Numbered from the stretch's first letter, positions 1 through 8,399 are shown. The stretch: 22,259 nt of DNA from PNKC01 sp039917655 (GCA_039917655.1 JBDSJC010000108.1:1-22259); one strand, 5' to 3'. A program made the numbers and translations. Notes: generated by a model not told the origin, from the sequence alone.

Positions 1-704
1 GGGATGCCGCCATATTTCGCCACCATCGCTGCCACGCTGTGGGCGTTTGCGTCGTAGATGCGCCCCGGCAGCAGTGGATTGCCCGGCTCCGTGACCTCGT
101 CGCCGGTCGAGAGGATGGCGACCACCGGCCGCCGGTACACGGGCACATGAGTGAGCCCGATGCTCGCCAGCACCCCGATCTCTGAAGCTCTGATCACCCG
201 GCCCGCGGGGATGACGACCGAGCCCGCGGTCACGTCCTCCGCCCGGTAACGGATGTTTGCGCCCGGCTCGGCGCCTTTCAGGACCTGTACCACGGCAGCC
301 TTCTGGGCCGCCTGGTTCACTTCGCGCAAGGGCTCGTCCGTCTCTTCGAACGGGACGACTGAGTCCGCTCCCGGCGGCATGGGCGCGCCGGTCATGATGC
401 GCACCGCTTCGCCAGCGTGGAGTTCCGTTTCGAGGACGTAGCCGGCCGCCAGGTTCGCGACCACCTTCAGCACACGGGGGGCGGCCTCGCTGGCGCCGGT
501 GGTATCGCCCGCGCGCACGGCGTAACCGTCCATCGCGGTGTTATCGAGCGGTGGGATGTCGAAGGGCGCGACGATATCTTCGGCCAGCACTTGGCCAAGC
601 GCCTGCAGCAGGGGCTTGCGCTCAACGGCGAGCCGGTGGAAGAACCCCAGGATACGGTCGCGCGCCTCTTCGACGCTGATCATGGAGCCGGCGGGAAAGG
701 TCAT
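1..704 (-). CDS. moeA: Molybdopterin molybdotransferase MoeA, 5' part (runs off window start)
   Basis: MoeA inserts molybdate into adenylylated molybdopterin, the last step of molybdenum cofactor synthesis in the cytoplasm. About 234 N-terminal residues are present; the gene continues beyond base 1. The translation shows the family landmarks: an ISVEEAR-type N-terminus, the DNTAMDGYAV motif, the HAGEAVRIMTGAPMPPGAD segment, the IRYRAEDV stretch, and an ILSTGDE motif followed by LPGRIYDANAHSVAAM. Two in-frame ATGs are possible, at 704 and 683. The second gives the usual MISVEEA start, but a GGAG-like sequence lies only upstream of the first, so I chose 704. The upstream gene on the same strand is the Lrp-type domain protein, 251 bases away, so a separate promoter is likely. 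The identification is firm; only the start and the missing C-terminus are open. Confidence 0.93.
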   Translation of the reverse strand, partial: MTFPAGSMISVEEARDRILGFFHRLAVERKPLLQALGQVLAEDIVAPFDIPPLDNTAMDGYAVRAGDTTGASEAAPRVLKVVANLAAGYVLETELHAGEAVRIMTGAPMPPGADSVVPFEETDEPLREVNQAAQKAAVVQVLKGAEPGANIRYRAEDVTAGSVVIPAGRVIRASEIGVLASIGLTHVPVYRRPVVAILSTGDEVTEPGNPLLPGRIYDANAHSVAAMVAKYGGI

Positions 705-955
705 GCGGGCAAGCACTCCGGGCGACGGGCTAGCTGCTGGAAGCGTACTACCCCCAGACGTGGAAGGCTCACCGTGGCCTTCGAAGGAGAGCCGCGAGCG
801 ATACGGAGAGAACGCCTACCCGGCTCCATGCTTGAATCACGGCCCGGCCTGTCGTCCGTTCCCAAGTTCGCGAACCTCGACCACAACCGTCGAGCAATCG
901 GCGAACGCTCGTTTCAACGCAAAGTGCCGTAAGTCTCTCGTTCGCTCGGCGCCTG

Positions 956-1207
956 CTAAGCCAGCCGCACCGCGAGGCAGGTCGTCGTCCGCTGCACGCC
1001 GTGCACCTTCTGTACCGCTTCGGTGATCGCGTTTCCGAGGCAGTCCAGGTCGTCCGCTTCCAACTGGACCACCACGTCGTATGGGCCAGTCACGGTATCG
1101 ACCACCACAACTCGCGCTCCCGGGTAGGTGAATTCGCTGATGGCGGCGCCCACGGCCTTCGCCTTGCCGACATCGGTTTCGATCAGGACATAACCTCGAA
1201 CGGCCAT
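956..1207 (-). CDS. Stand-alone Lrp/AsnC-type ligand-binding (RAM) domain protein
   Basis: This 83-residue protein matches the C-terminal effector-binding half of Lrp/AsnC regulators. It has an AVRGYVLIETDVGKAK beta strand, a VDTVTGPYDVVVQLEADD core and a VHGVQRTTTCLAV final strand. The DNA-binding winged helix of a full Lrp regulator (about 150 residues) is absent. The start is ATG at 1207 behind a clear GGCGGAGG Shine-Dalgarno. Such small RAM-domain proteins form dimers or higher oligomers and usually bind amino acids or modulate full-length Lrp proteins; that role is known for the family and is not shown here. It lies 61 bases downstream of the thioredoxin/NHL gene on the same strand and could be co-transcribed with it. 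Confidence 0.85.
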   Translation of the reverse strand: MAVRGYVLIETDVGKAKAVGAAISEFTYPGARVVVVDTVTGPYDVVVQLEADDLDCLGNAITEAVQKVHGVQRTTTCLAVRLA

Positions 1208-1268
1208 GTGGAGCCTCCGCCTTGTGGTTTCCCCAAATCATAGAGTGAGGGCGAAGCGTGTCAAGAAC

Positions 1269-3401
1269 TCATGACCCGAAAACCGGCAACGCGTAGGTCA
1301 GCAGGAGCTCTCCCTGAGTGGCCGCCGCATCCACCGTCACGGGAAGCGTCACTTCGAGCTGGCTGATGAAGCAGAGTGCCTCTTCGCCGCTACGGCAGTA
1401 GTACACCGAGGCCGTCCCCGTGAGCGCGGCCGTCCCCGCTTTCAGGACGGCCGGTACCGGCAGGGTCACTGTGGCGTCATCGGTCGACCAGGCAAGCGCC
1501 GTCTCACCGAGCTCCAGCACGGCGGGGTTCGAAGACGCCAGCGTCAGACGCGATGGGGCCTGGCTGTTCAGGTGGTAACCGGCCGGCGCGTTGAACGTTA
1601 CTCGCAGATTGCCCGCGCCGGGTGCCACGGTCTGGGCGTCAAGGGTCACCTTTACGGCTCGGCCCGGCGTCACTGCCGAGGCCACGGAGAGGTTCGAAAG
1701 CGTGAGCGTAGAGATTTTCCCGCTGGCAATATCCAGTGTGCGCACGAGGTGGTTGTTCGTGTCGGCAACATATATTGTGCCGCGGGCGAAACCCAGACCG
1801 GAGGGCTCATCGAACATCGCGATCTGGCCCGGTCCGTCGCTCCAGCCGCGCGAGCCCGTCCCCGCCACGGTCGTCACGTCGAACTTAGCAGCGTCTATGC
1901 GCCGCACTTCGTGGTTGTAGGTGTCGCCAACGTAGAGGCTGCCGTTTGCGAAAACCACTCCCTGCGCGTGCTGCAGCTTGGCTGCCTTGCCCCGGCCATC
2001 TTCGTTCCCGTAATCGAAGAGGCCCGTGCCGACAATCGTCTCGACTTCGCCGCTGCCGCTGAGCGGTGTCCGCCGCAGGGAACTCGATTCGGGATCGACC
2101 CAGTAGAGGTAGCGGCCGTCCGTGGTGATACCGCTCGGCTGCGCGAGCGTTGCCTGCGTCCTACGATCGCCGTCATTGATGCCCTCGCGGCTTGTCCCGG
2201 CGAACGCCGTGATCGTCCCCTGGGCAACGTTCATGGCCCAGATTTGGTGCACCCCGGCCATCGCGATGAACAGAGTGTCGCCTGATTGCACAAGGTCCCA
2301 TGGCGATGCCAGTGCAATCTCCTTTGCCTTCGAGGCCGCGCCGGGCAACTTATCCAACTGCTTGCCGGTACCCGCAATGGTGGTCACTTCGTTCGTCGCC
2401 AGGTCCACCCCACGGATTGCGTGGTTTCGCGTGTCCGCCACGTAGAGAGTCTTGCCGTCTGGTGAAAGCGCCAGGCCCTGGGGCTGGCGGAACGTGGCTT
2501 CGTTGGCGGCGCCGTCCGCGAACCCCTCGGCGCCAGTGCCGATCGCTGCTTGCAGCCGTCCGGCGAGGTCGGCGATCAGGACCCGATTGTGGCCGGAGTC
2601 AGCGATGAACAGCCGTCCGCCCGCGTCATCCGCAAGCACCTTGCCGGGGTACGAAAGCAGGGTCGCCGTCGCCGTCGATTGCAGTGAACGCGCGAGCGGC
2701 GACTTGTTGATCCCGTTCTTCGCGCCGAACTCTTCGACCAGCGAAGCGACGATCGGTTGGAACAAGGGATAGACACCTTCGCCCGCGTGCCCACCGGCCA
2801 GGTTCCCGGCCGGGTCCACGACCACGAGCGTTGGCCACGCGCTGGCGCCGAACGTTTCCCAGACCTTGAAGTCCGGGTCGTTGAGGACCGGGTGCTCGAG
2901 ACCGTAACGCTGGATCGCTTCTCGAATGCTGTCGTCATCATGCTCAGTCGAGTACTTGCCCGAATGGACGCCGATAACCACCAGCGAGTCGCCGAACTCA
3001 GATTCAAGCTTCTTCAGGTCGGGGATGATGTGCTGGCAGTTGATGCAGCCAAGCGTCCAAAAATCGAGCAGCACAACTTTGCCCTTGAGCTCCGCGAGCG
3101 TCAGCGGCTTCTCAACGTTGAACCAGGTCACTCCAGTGGGGATTGCGGGGGCGGGGTCCTTCCCTGCCCACGATTTTTTCGTGGCCGGCGCACCGGATCC
3201 TGTCGTTGATTGGCTCAAATCTCTGCCCCCGGCGGGCTGCCTACCGCCTCCAGCGCAGGCCCCACCCAGGACTGCCAATAGAAGCAGGAAGAACGCCCCA
3301 ATAACCAGTGTAGACGGCGCCGGGCGCGACTGGTTTCCATCCGGCGAAAGAGCAGGCACGCGGTCATCGTACGTGCCGGCAGGGAAGGTTCGGTTACGCA
3401 C
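1269..3401 (-). CDS. Exported thioredoxin-like / NHL beta-propeller protein with C-terminal Cys-pair domain
   Basis: A 710-residue protein of the NHLRC2 type. A hydrophobic segment at residues 31-48 ends in GGAC, which could be a signal anchor or a weak lipobox with Cys49. Residues 90-225 form a thioredoxin-like domain with the redox motif WTLGCINC (Cys119, Cys122) and a cis-Pro loop WPT at 189-191. Six NHL repeats follow (about 250-575) with recurrent LYVADTxNHxVR signatures, as expected for a six-bladed propeller. The last ~130 residues are beta-rich, start with a PAGYHLN-like strand, and hold a CX7C pair (Cys669, Cys677) resembling the DsbD N-terminal domain. The protein probably acts outside the membrane in thiol redox work; its partner is unknown. 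The start is GTG with no clear Shine-Dalgarno, so the true N-terminus could be shorter. Confidence 0.85.
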   Translation of the reverse strand: MRNRTFPAGTYDDRVPALSPDGNQSRPAPSTLVIGAFFLLLLAVLGGACAGGGRQPAGGRDLSQSTTGSGAPATKKSWAGKDPAPAIPTGVTWFNVEKPLTLAELKGKVVLLDFWTLGCINCQHIIPDLKKLESEFGDSLVVIGVHSGKYSTEHDDDSIREAIQRYGLEHPVLNDPDFKVWETFGASAWPTLVVVDPAGNLAGGHAGEGVYPLFQPIVASLVEEFGAKNGINKSPLARSLQSTATATLLSYPGKVLADDAGGRLFIADSGHNRVLIADLAGRLQAAIGTGAEGFADGAANEATFRQPQGLALSPDGKTLYVADTRNHAIRGVDLATNEVTTIAGTGKQLDKLPGAASKAKEIALASPWDLVQSGDTLFIAMAGVHQIWAMNVAQGTITAFAGTSREGINDGDRRTQATLAQPSGITTDGRYLYWVDPESSSLRRTPLSGSGEVETIVGTGLFDYGNEDGRGKAAKLQHAQGVVFANGSLYVGDTYNHEVRRIDAAKFDVTTVAGTGSRGWSDGPGQIAMFDEPSGLGFARGTIYVADTNNHLVRTLDIASGKISTLTLSNLSVASAVTPGRAVKVTLDAQTVAPGAGNLRVTFNAPAGYHLNSQAPSRLTLASSNPAVLELGETALAWSTDDATVTLPVPAVLKAGTAALTGTASVYYCRSGEEALCFISQLEVTLPVTVDAAATQGELLLTYALPVFGS

Positions 3402-3569
3402 TGCTTACGGTTTGCAGCGAACTCTGGGCCAAGACGGGGCGAACAAAGAGGTGGACCTGCGCCGCGGCATCCGAAGATCGAGCCCTCTCGCGCCCGCTCG
3501 TCTTCGTGCCCTCCGCCCCCTGTGTTCGTCGCTACGTCCCTCTGCGCGGCACGTTGGGCCCGCCCTTCG

Positions 3570-3575
3570 TATACT
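3570..3575 (+). promoter_or_regulatory. Candidate -10 box of pheS, near-leaderless
   Basis: TATACT lies 9 bases before the pheS ATG at 3585, and no Shine-Dalgarno lies between them. If this is the -10 box, transcription would start within a few bases of the start codon. No good -35 box is visible at 16-18 bases spacing. The sequence TATACTCGAAAG resembles TACGCTCGAACG ahead of the PIG-L gene at 4701. Confidence 0.4.
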
Positions 3576-3584
3576 CGAAAGCCC

Positions 3585-4643
3585 ATGACAGACACTCAAC
3601 TCCTCCCTCCTGGCCTTCAGGCCGAAGCGCTTGCGACTCTCGCCTCGGCCACGAGCGAGGCGCAACTCGAAGCGTGGCGCGTGGAATGGCTGGGACGCCA
3701 GGATGGCCGCCTCACGGCGCTGCTGCGCTCCGTCCGCGAACAGCCCGTCGAGTCGCGCGGCGCTTTCGGTGCGGCTGCGAATCAGCTCAAGCAGACGCTG
3801 GAGGCGGCGCTCGCCTCCCGCCACGAATCGAACCGCGAGGCCGCGCTTCGCGAACTGAGCACCAGCGCCGCTATCGACGTGACGCTGCCGGGCCGCCCCC
3901 AGGCGATCGGCCGGTTGCACCCCGTCACCCAGACGATGCGGGACATCGTCGCGGCCTTCGAAGAGATGGGATTCCGCGTGGCCGAAGGCCCAGAAGTGGA
4001 GTGGGACAAGTACAACTTCGACGCTGCCCGCATCCCCGAAGACCATCCCGCGCGAGACATGTGGGACACGATCTGGGTGAACACCCTGATCGATGGCAAG
4101 CGAAGCATGCTTCTTCGCACGCACACCACGCCGAACCAGGTGCGCGTGATGGAGCGCACGCCCGAGCCGCCGATCCGGGTGATTGTGCCGGGGAAGTGCT
4201 ATCGCCAGGAAGCGACCGACGCCACGCACGAATGGATGCTCACACAGATCGAGGGCCTCGCCGTCGGTGAGGGCGTGCGCATGAGTGACCTCAAGGGGGT
4301 GCTCTACAGCATGGCCCGGCGGCTCTTCGGCTCGGAACGCAAGATCATCTTCCACCACAGCTACTTCCCGTTCGTTGAGCCGGGCGTTGAGATGGCTATG
4401 GACTGCTTCATCTGTCGGGGCAACGGCGCGGACTGCCGGACCTGCCATGGCACCGGCTGGATCGAGATTCTCGGCGCAGGGATGGTGCACCCTGAGATCA
4501 TCGAAAACGCCGGCTACGATTCGGCGAAGTACACCGGCTTCGCCTTCGGCCTCGGCGTCGAGCGCGTAGCCCTGCTGCGCTGGGGGATCGAGGACATCCG
4601 CCACTTTTATCAGAACGACCTGCGCTTCCTCAGCCAGTTCTAG
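3585..4643 (+). CDS. pheS: Phenylalanyl-tRNA synthetase alpha subunit
   Basis: This is the catalytic subunit of the cytoplasmic PheRS (alpha2-beta2), which charges tRNA-Phe. It has 352 residues, the usual length. Residues 1-90 are the tRNA-binding coiled-coil arm; the class II catalytic core follows from LHPVTQ (111-116). Motif 2 is seen in CYRQEATDATHE (205-216) and motif 3 in FGLGVERVALLRWG (321-334); the protein ends in DLRFLSQF. Four cysteines in a CX2C-X6-CX2C knuckle (274, 277, 284, 287) precede GTGWIEILGAGMVHP; this knuckle is known in many bacterial PheS. The open frame extends upstream, but ATG at 3585 gives the normal family N-terminus. Unusually, pheT does not follow; the next gene is a PIG-L deacetylase. 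Confidence 0.96.
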   Translation: MTDTQLLPPGLQAEALATLASATSEAQLEAWRVEWLGRQDGRLTALLRSVREQPVESRGAFGAAANQLKQTLEAALASRHESNREAALRELSTSAAIDVTLPGRPQAIGRLHPVTQTMRDIVAAFEEMGFRVAEGPEVEWDKYNFDAARIPEDHPARDMWDTIWVNTLIDGKRSMLLRTHTTPNQVRVMERTPEPPIRVIVPGKCYRQEATDATHEWMLTQIEGLAVGEGVRMSDLKGVLYSMARRLFGSERKIIFHHSYFPFVEPGVEMAMDCFICRGNGADCRTCHGTGWIEILGAGMVHPEIIENAGYDSAKYTGFAFGLGVERVALLRWGIEDIRHFYQNDLRFLSQF

Positions 4644-4697
4644 CTGGTAGCTTCTAGCCAGGGGCTGAGCACTGAGCAGTCAGGACTTCGCCCCCTC
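4644..4697 (+). repeat. Intergenic GCTGAGCACT-type repeat element with hairpin potential
   Basis: Right after the pheS stop, a CTGGTAG/CTAGCCAG imperfect inverted repeat is followed by GCTGAGCACTGAGCAGTCAG (4664-4683), bracketed by GGGGC and GCCCC arms. The first ten bases, GCTGAGCACT, are identical to the element at 10897-10906, and both relate to the TCAGCAC heptamer array at 15063. The outer GGGGC/GCCCC arms with inner CTGA/TCAG could make a stem that ends pheS transcription, but no T-run follows. Confidence 0.5.
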
Positions 4698-4700
4698 TGC

Positions 4701-4706
4701 TACGCT
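4701..4706 (+). promoter_or_regulatory. Candidate -10 box for PIG-L gene
   Basis: TACGCT lies 29 bases before the PIG-L start codon, with a downstream CGAACGG resembling the sequence after the pheS -10 box. An AAGGTGG Shine-Dalgarno (4725-4731) would fall inside the transcript. No convincing -35 box is seen. Confidence 0.3.
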
Positions 4707-4735
4707 CGAACGGCAATTCCAGCCAAGGTGGCCTG

Positions 4736-5497
4736 ATGCCCGTCCCCACGTCCGTCCCGATCCCCGGCTCCTTTCAGCCACGCTCACTGATGGTGGTGGT
4801 TGCCCACCCCGATGACGCCGAGTTCATGGTCGCTGGCACCGTCGCGAAGTGGGCGAAACACAGCTGCGAAATCACCTACGTGATCGTCACCAAGGGCGAC
4901 AAGGGCAGCGATGACCCGACGATGACCTCCAGCAAGCTCACCGAGATCCGCGAGGCGGAGCAGCGCGCGGCGGGCGCGATCCTCGGCGTCAAGCACTTCG
5001 AGTTCATGGGCTACCCGGACGGTTATTTGCAACACACCCTGGAGCTGCGGCGCGACATCACGCGGCTGGTGCGCAAGTACCGCCCGGAGGTGCTGGTCAC
5101 TTTCGACCCCACATTCCGGTTGGTCGGCGATACCTATGTGAACCACCCAGACCACCGCACTACGGGTGATGCCACGGTTGACGCCGTCTTCCCCAGCGCA
5201 AGGGACCGGCTGACCTTTCCCGAACTGCTGATCGATGGCCTGGAGCCCTGGAAAGTGCATCAGCTCTGGCTCGGCTTCGCGGCGGAACCCAACGTCTGCG
5301 TGGACATCAGTGAGTCAATCGAAACGAAACGCGAAGCCCTCGCCGCGCACCCCAGCCAGTTTGGTGAGGACATCCACGAGTTCGTCATCGGGATGGCGAG
5401 GGAGACGGCCAAGGACCACGAGTTCGAGTTCGGCGAGTCGTTCCGGCGGATCACGCTCGACACTCCGGTTCACCCCATGGAGCCGCCAGAGGCGTAG
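4736..5497 (+). CDS. PIG-L / LmbE-family zinc N-deacetylase
   Basis: A 253-residue member of the PIG-L family (GlcNAc-PI, MshB/BshB-type de-N-acetylases). The zinc site is visible: AHPDDAE at 23-29 (His24, Asp27) and HPDH at 137-140, both in the canonical positions. ATG at 4736 has an AAGGTGG Shine-Dalgarno. The family removes acetyl groups from N-acetylglucosaminyl compounds, including precursors of low-molecular-weight thiols and glycolipids; the substrate here cannot be read from the sequence. No glycosyltransferase or thiol-biosynthesis gene is adjacent. It is probably cytoplasmic, since no signal peptide is seen. Confidence 0.9.
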   Translation: MPVPTSVPIPGSFQPRSLMVVVAHPDDAEFMVAGTVAKWAKHSCEITYVIVTKGDKGSDDPTMTSSKLTEIREAEQRAAGAILGVKHFEFMGYPDGYLQHTLELRRDITRLVRKYRPEVLVTFDPTFRLVGDTYVNHPDHRTTGDATVDAVFPSARDRLTFPELLIDGLEPWKVHQLWLGFAAEPNVCVDISESIETKREALAAHPSQFGEDIHEFVIGMARETAKDHEFEFGESFRRITLDTPVHPMEPPEA

Positions 5498-5616
5498 GCG
5501 AAGTTCGGATGGGGCTGATCAAGTTCAGAAACCTGCCAGACAGCGGGGCGAAGGATGAGCGACGGACGGAACGGCGGAGGAGCGGGTTGCCGCGAAGAAG
5601 CTACTCGTAAGCCACG

Positions 5617-7434
5617 TCAGACGATCTCCAGGCCACTCAACTTTCCCTCGGACCGCCAGTCGCTGAGGAGCTTGAAGAACTCGATCGGCCCCGGCCCGTA
5701 CTGCCCGCCCAGGAAGTCAGTATTCGCGTCCGACATGCCCTCGCTGTTGTAGTACCCGGGCGTGCAGTCTGCCCGAAATTGCTGGTCCTGCCGGGCCAGT
5801 TTGCGAATGGTGTCAACCCATCCGGATTCCGCTTCCTCGGACGTCTCGACAGTGAGCGCCTCCGCAGCCGTGACCTGTCCGACGATGTAACCGATGTGAA
5901 TGCTCTGTTCATCGAGCAGGTGCGTGAAGTTGGCGGTCAGAGTGCCCTGCGTGAGGCCCATGTGAAAACAGTTCGGGAATCCGCGGCTCTGGAATCCGTG
6001 GAATGTCTGGAGCCCGTCTCGCCATTTCTCTGACAACATGATGCCGTCGCGGCCGACGACATCGTAGCCGGCGCGCCGCGTGTACCCGGTCCCGACTTCG
6101 AAACCGGTGGCGAATATCAGGCAATCGACCTCGTAGTGTTGGCCTTCGAACACCACGGCGTTCTCCGTAACAGAATCGATCCCTCGGCCCCTGGTATCGA
6201 CGAGCTGGACGTTCGGGCGGTTGAACGCTTGCAGGTACTCATCGTTGAACGTTGGGCGCTTGCAAAATTGGCGGTAGTAGGGCTTCAAAGCCTCCGCAGT
6301 GGCGGGGTCGGCTACCAGTCCGTCCACGCGCGCACGCACCTGTTCCATCTTTTCGAAGTCGGCCAGTTCGACCGCGGACGGCATGCCAACCGTTGACTGT
6401 GGGTTTTCGGCGCCGCGCCGGGCCGCCGTCACGAGAATACGGAAGATATCGGTCCAGCCATCGGCGACGAGGTCTTCCTCCTGGTATCCCCCCGCTGTGA
6501 GGACGTTGAAATTCTCGCGCCGGCGGCGCTGCCAACCCGGTTCCAGCGAATCCGCCCATGCCGGGTCAGTGGGCCGGTTGCCCCGAACATCGACGGAGGA
6601 GGGAGTCCGTTGGAAGACGTAGAGCTGTTGCGCCGCTTCGGCGAGGAAGGGGACGCACTGGACCGCCGTGGCACCCGTTCCAATGATGCCGACACGCTTG
6701 TCACGCAGGCCGGACAGGTTGCCATAGGCATCTCCGCCGGTGTAGCCGTAGTCCCAACGGCTGGTGTGGAAGGTGTGGCCCGCAAACTTTTCGATGCCTT
6801 CGATCGCAGGCAGCTTTGGGCGGTTCAACGGGCCGTTCGACATGACCACGAATCGCGCCCGCATCTCATCGCCACGGTTCGTGCTGATGATCCAGCGCTT
6901 CTCGCCGTCGTCCCAGCGAAGTGCTTTCACTTCGGTCTGGAAGCAAGCTTGCCGGTAGAGGTCGAACTTGCGGGCGATCGCTCGGCTGTACTCCATGATT
7001 TCGGGCGCGCGCGCGTACCGTTCGGTGGGCATGTAACCGACCTCTTCCAGCAGGGGAAGATAGATGTAGGCCTCGATATCGCACTGCGCGCCGGGGTAGC
7101 GGTTCCAGTACCAGGTCCCGCCGAAGTCGCCGCCCTTCTCGATGATGCGGATGTCGCGGACGCCGGCCTGGCGAAGCCGGGCGCCTGCCAGCAACCCACC
7201 GAATCCGCCGCCGATGATCGCCACATCGACTTCGTCCGTCAGCGGAGAGCGGCTGTCGGGCGTCGCGTAAGGGTCATCCACGAAGCGCGTGAAGTCCCCG
7301 GCGGTCTCGCGGTATTGGGCGTTGCCATCGGTACGAATCCGCTTGTCTCGCTCCTGGCGGTACTTCTCGCGGAGCTGAATGGGGTCGAAGGCAATCGTTG
7401 TGGCCTGGCCGGCCTCGTCATTTTGATCCTGCAT
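5617..7434 (-). CDS. Baeyer-Villiger-type flavin monooxygenase
   Basis: An NADPH- and FAD-dependent monooxygenase of about 605 residues. The first Rossmann motif IIGGGFGG (73-80) binds FAD, GGTWYWNRYPGAQCD follows at 105-119, and the second GTGATA (252-257) binds NADPH. The Baeyer-Villiger fingerprint FXGXXXHXXXWD is complete (Phe217, His223, Trp227, Asp228). The ~70-residue N-terminal extension before the FAD motif, with REKYRQERDKR, resembles the cyclopentadecanone/steroid-type subgroup. Such enzymes insert oxygen next to a ketone to give esters or lactones; the true substrate is unknown. The frame is open to 7572, but ATG at 7434 has GGAGA nine bases upstream; ATG at 7443 is the alternative. 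It diverges from the ABC exporter at 7671. Confidence 0.93.
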   Translation of the reverse strand: MQDQNDEAGQATTIAFDPIQLREKYRQERDKRIRTDGNAQYRETAGDFTRFVDDPYATPDSRSPLTDEVDVAIIGGGFGGLLAGARLRQAGVRDIRIIEKGGDFGGTWYWNRYPGAQCDIEAYIYLPLLEEVGYMPTERYARAPEIMEYSRAIARKFDLYRQACFQTEVKALRWDDGEKRWIISTNRGDEMRARFVVMSNGPLNRPKLPAIEGIEKFAGHTFHTSRWDYGYTGGDAYGNLSGLRDKRVGIIGTGATAVQCVPFLAEAAQQLYVFQRTPSSVDVRGNRPTDPAWADSLEPGWQRRRRENFNVLTAGGYQEEDLVADGWTDIFRILVTAARRGAENPQSTVGMPSAVELADFEKMEQVRARVDGLVADPATAEALKPYYRQFCKRPTFNDEYLQAFNRPNVQLVDTRGRGIDSVTENAVVFEGQHYEVDCLIFATGFEVGTGYTRRAGYDVVGRDGIMLSEKWRDGLQTFHGFQSRGFPNCFHMGLTQGTLTANFTHLLDEQSIHIGYIVGQVTAAEALTVETSEEAESGWVDTIRKLARQDQQFRADCTPGYYNSEGMSDANTDFLGGQYGPGPIEFFKLLSDWRSEGKLSGLEIV

Positions 7435-7539
7435 GGTGATCATTCTCCGCGTGGTGTGATGCCCGGGGATGGGCGTGAGCGACAGAAACTCGCCAATCCA
7501 CGGGGTTCGCCCGCGCCTCGGCGGGCGACATCCACGTTG

Positions 7540-7567
7540 GCCACACTTTAGCCGCCTGTAGTGTGAC
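7540..7567. promoter_or_regulatory. Inverted repeat between divergent genes, possible operator
   Basis: GCCACACT (7540-7547) and AGTGTGAC (7560-7567) form 8-base arms with one mismatch. Their centres are 20 bases apart, about two helical turns, which suits a dimeric regulator. The repeat lies in the 236-base divergent gap between the monooxygenase and the ABC ATPase. No regulator gene is adjacent, so this is only a candidate. Confidence 0.3.
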
Positions 7568-7670
7568 TGCAACCGCGGGCGGTCGAAGTAATCTCCCGCC
7601 GCTCACCGTTTTGCACGGTGGTCACGCCGGCGGCGGCTTCGACCGGGAAGCACTGGTAAGCTCCCTATAC

Positions 7671-8399
7671 ATGACCCATCCTCCCGGCTTCGCGTTAAGC
7701 GCCTCGGCCGTGCGCGTCACGCGCGGTGGGAACGAGGTGTTGCACGGCGTGGACCTGACCGTGCGCCGCGGTGAGATCGTCGGCCTTCTCGGCCCCAGCG
7801 GTTGCGGCAAGACGACGCTCATGCGTGCCATCGTCGGCGTCCAGGCCCACGTATCCGGGACGATCGAGTTGGTCGGCCGGCCTGCCGGGGATCCGTCGCT
7901 GCGCCGCAAGGTTGGCTACGTCACGCAGGCCCCGTCCGTCTACGGAGACCTTTCGGTGGGCGAAAACCTCCGCTACTTCGCCGCTATCCTCGGTGTCAAC
8001 GCCGAACGCTCTGACTGGGCGCTCAAGACTGTCGACCTCACCGCCTTCCGGGACCGGGTCGTCAGTACGTTGTCTGGGGGCGAACGGACGCGAGTATCGC
8101 TGGCCACTGCCCTCCTCGGAAACCCCCAGGTCCTCGTCCTTGATGAGCCGACTGTCGGCCTCGATCCCGTGTTGCGCCGCGACATCTGGATGCAGCTGCG
8201 GTCGCTCGCCGACGAAGGCACGGCGCTTCTCGTTTCCAGCCACGTGATGGATGAAGCAGAACGCTGTGATCGCCTCGTCCTCATGCGTGATGGCGTGGTC
8301 ATCGCCGCCGGCACCCAGGCAGAACTCCTCAGCCGCACTCGGACAAGCGATGTGGAGTCCGCCTTTCTGGCCCTCGTCGAAGCGGGGTTTCAGCAATGA
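7671..8399 (+). CDS. ABC-2 exporter ATPase subunit (first system)
   Basis: A 242-residue ABC ATPase with Walker A GPSGCGKTT (41-49), Q-loop Gln86, signature LSGGE (134-138) and Walker B VLVLDEP (154-160). It resembles DrrA/YbhF-type ATPases that power ABC-2 permeases. The frame is open upstream to 7563, but ATG at 7671 puts the ABC core (SASAVRVTRGG) at the normal place. No clear Shine-Dalgarno is present, and TAAGCT lies eight bases before the ATG, so a leaderless message is possible. The stop overlaps the next start (ATGA), showing translational coupling to the permease. The substrate is unknown; lipids, drugs and peptides are all possible for this family. Confidence 0.93.
   Translation: MTHPPGFALSASAVRVTRGGNEVLHGVDLTVRRGEIVGLLGPSGCGKTTLMRAIVGVQAHVSGTIELVGRPAGDPSLRRKVGYVTQAPSVYGDLSVGENLRYFAAILGVNAERSDWALKTVDLTAFRDRVVSTLSGGERTRVSLATALLGNPQVLVLDEPTVGLDPVLRRDIWMQLRSLADEGTALLVSSHVMDEAERCDRLVLMRDGVVIAAGTQAELLSRTRTSDVESAFLALVEAGFQQ

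Noticed and set aside
705..955. Possible small gene in the 251-base gap between moeA and the Lrp-type gene
   Set aside because: Short frames there have no Shine-Dalgarno or family resemblance; I see nothing convincing beyond likely upstream control of moeA.
3522..3584. Longer pheS start giving 21 extra residues
   Set aside because: The extension is not expected in PheS, and ATG at 3585 gives the normal N-terminus.
3405..4604. Long 399-codon open frame on the minus strand opposite pheS
   Set aside because: It is a high-GC mirror frame of pheS with low-complexity Arg/Ala/His content and no recognisable domain.
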